Of a DNA stretch of 35,283 nt, positions 34,608-35,283 are shown one piece after another (within the stretch, counting starts at the first letter, position 1; each line of letters starts with the position of its first letter). Location of the stretch: assembly GCA_018714185.1 (NCBI GenBank), contig DVNT01000039.1:1-35283 (forward strand). Direction: 5' to 3'. The DNA comes from Candidatus Aphodousia gallistercoris. GTDB taxonomy: Bacteria > Pseudomonadota > Gammaproteobacteria > Burkholderiales > Burkholderiaceae_F. A program made the position numbers and the translations under genes. The notes under the pieces were generated by a model that was given only the letters and a program-made list of their open reading frames with translations, was not told the DNA's origin and did no database searches.

Positions 34608-35283
34608 ATGACTCATCTCACTTTCAAATTAGCCTTGCCGCTCCTGTTTTGCGCGGCGCCTTTAGCGGTCGATGCCTGCACGGGTATTTCGCTTCAAGCG
34701 CAAGACCATTCGCAAATCGTCGCCCGCTCCATCGAGTGGGGCGCCTCCGAACTCTCCACCCAAATTATCCTCGTGCCGCCTAAAGAACACGTTCAGACCC
34801 GGGTGGCCGAAGGCAAAGCCATGGACTACACCACTCGCTTCGGCTACGTCGGCTTTAGCATCGAAGACAAAAGCTTCGTTGTTGAAGGTTTAAACGAAAA
34901 AGGACTCTCGGCAGGCCTTTTCTTTTTCCCGAAATACGGCCGCTATCCGACCTATGACCCCGAAAAAAGCGCTAAAACGATCGGTGACATGTACTTTGTG
35001 GGTTGGCTCTTGGGCTCGTTTGATTCGGTCAAGGCCGTGCGCGAAGGCCTTAAAGATATTCGCTTGGCTGCCGTCATGGCCGAAGCAGGCACCGTACACT
35101 TTCGCGTTGCCGATCGCTCGGGCGAGCAAATCGTCATCGAAGTGGTCGACGGACAGATGCAGATTTTCAACAATCCTTTGGGCGTGCTCACCAATTCGCC
35201 CGGCTTTCAATGGCATCTCACCAATCTCAACAATTACATGAATTGGCAAACGGGCGCCCTCAAAGACCGCCCCTTCGGCGCCA
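34608..35283 (+). CDS. Choloylglycine hydrolase / penicillin V acylase family protein (3' end outside window)
   Basis: The ATG at 34608 opens a frame that runs past the window edge (225 codons visible). Residues 1-23 are a signal peptide ending VDA; removal exposes C24 in ACTGISL as the Ntn nucleophile. R40 is 16 residues after the Cys, matching Cys2/Arg18 of characterised bile salt hydrolases. The Asp at position 21 of those enzymes is replaced by E43 in ARSIEWG, as in Gram-negative penicillin V acylase-type members. The oxyanion-loop region LTNSPGFQWHLTNLNNY is also present. Such enzymes hydrolyse linear amides: conjugated bile salts, penicillin V or acyl-homoserine lactones. A periplasmic location is inferred. 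The ribosome-binding site is weak. Confidence 0.88.
   Translation, partial: MTHLTFKLALPLLFCAAPLAVDACTGISLQAQDHSQIVARSIEWGASELSTQIILVPPKEHVQTRVAEGKAMDYTTRFGYVGFSIEDKSFVVEGLNEKGLSAGLFFFPKYGRYPTYDPEKSAKTIGDMYFVGWLLGSFDSVKAVREGLKDIRLAAVMAEAGTVHFRVADRSGEQIVIEVVDGQMQIFNNPLGVLTNSPGFQWHLTNLNNYMNWQTGALKDRPFGA

Overview
The window is a GC-rich bacterial chromosome segment. Protein families and gene order suggest a betaproteobacterium of the order Burkholderiales. Three things point to a gut genus of the Sutterellaceae: the pyrG-kdsA-eno-ftsB order, the RpfE-type gene before recJ, and amide-scavenging genes including a secreted choloylglycine hydrolase. The genus is inference; no rRNA or other marker is present.

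Layout. Positions 1-830 are AT-rich accessory DNA: the 5' end of a probable IS630-like transposase gene (minus strand), then the relic of a type I-F CRISPR array with no cas genes in view. Positions 831-4274 carry suhB and mutS (plus). Positions 4311-8193 are on the minus strand: a SlyD-like prolyl isomerase, a DUF805/SHOCT membrane protein, bamC, an M50 site-2-type protease and a PHP-domain phosphoesterase. Positions 8254-12181 return to plus: a gamma-carbonic-anhydrase-like protein, hslO (Hsp33), an unknown protein and an M20 peptidase. Positions 12261-19213 are minus: an M20D amidohydrolase, ftsB, eno, kdsA, pyrG and a CDF metal exporter. Positions 19363-25121 are plus: an RpfE-type gene coupled to recJ, a Bcr/CflA drug exporter with a long leader, tpiA, secG and tRNA-Leu(GAG). 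Positions 25494-31112 are a complete five-gene peptide ABC importer operon. The end holds a small Tat-signal Asp-rich protein (minus), an AbgA-like amidohydrolase, an EamA exporter, a secreted rhodanese and the start of a choloylglycine hydrolase.

Together. Most genes are housekeeping: mismatch repair and recombination, outer-membrane assembly, KDO and CTP synthesis, glycolysis, secretion and division. The accessory layer points to uptake and hydrolysis of peptides and N-acyl amino acids: one peptide ABC system, three M20-family hydrolases and one Ntn amidase. The points most worth a second look are the CRISPR relic, whose repeat stems carry paired compensatory changes; the Tat-exported poly-aspartate protein with an orphan terminator in its leader; the structured leader of the Bcr/CflA gene; and the tpiA-secG-tRNA-Leu block, which is not followed by nuo genes.
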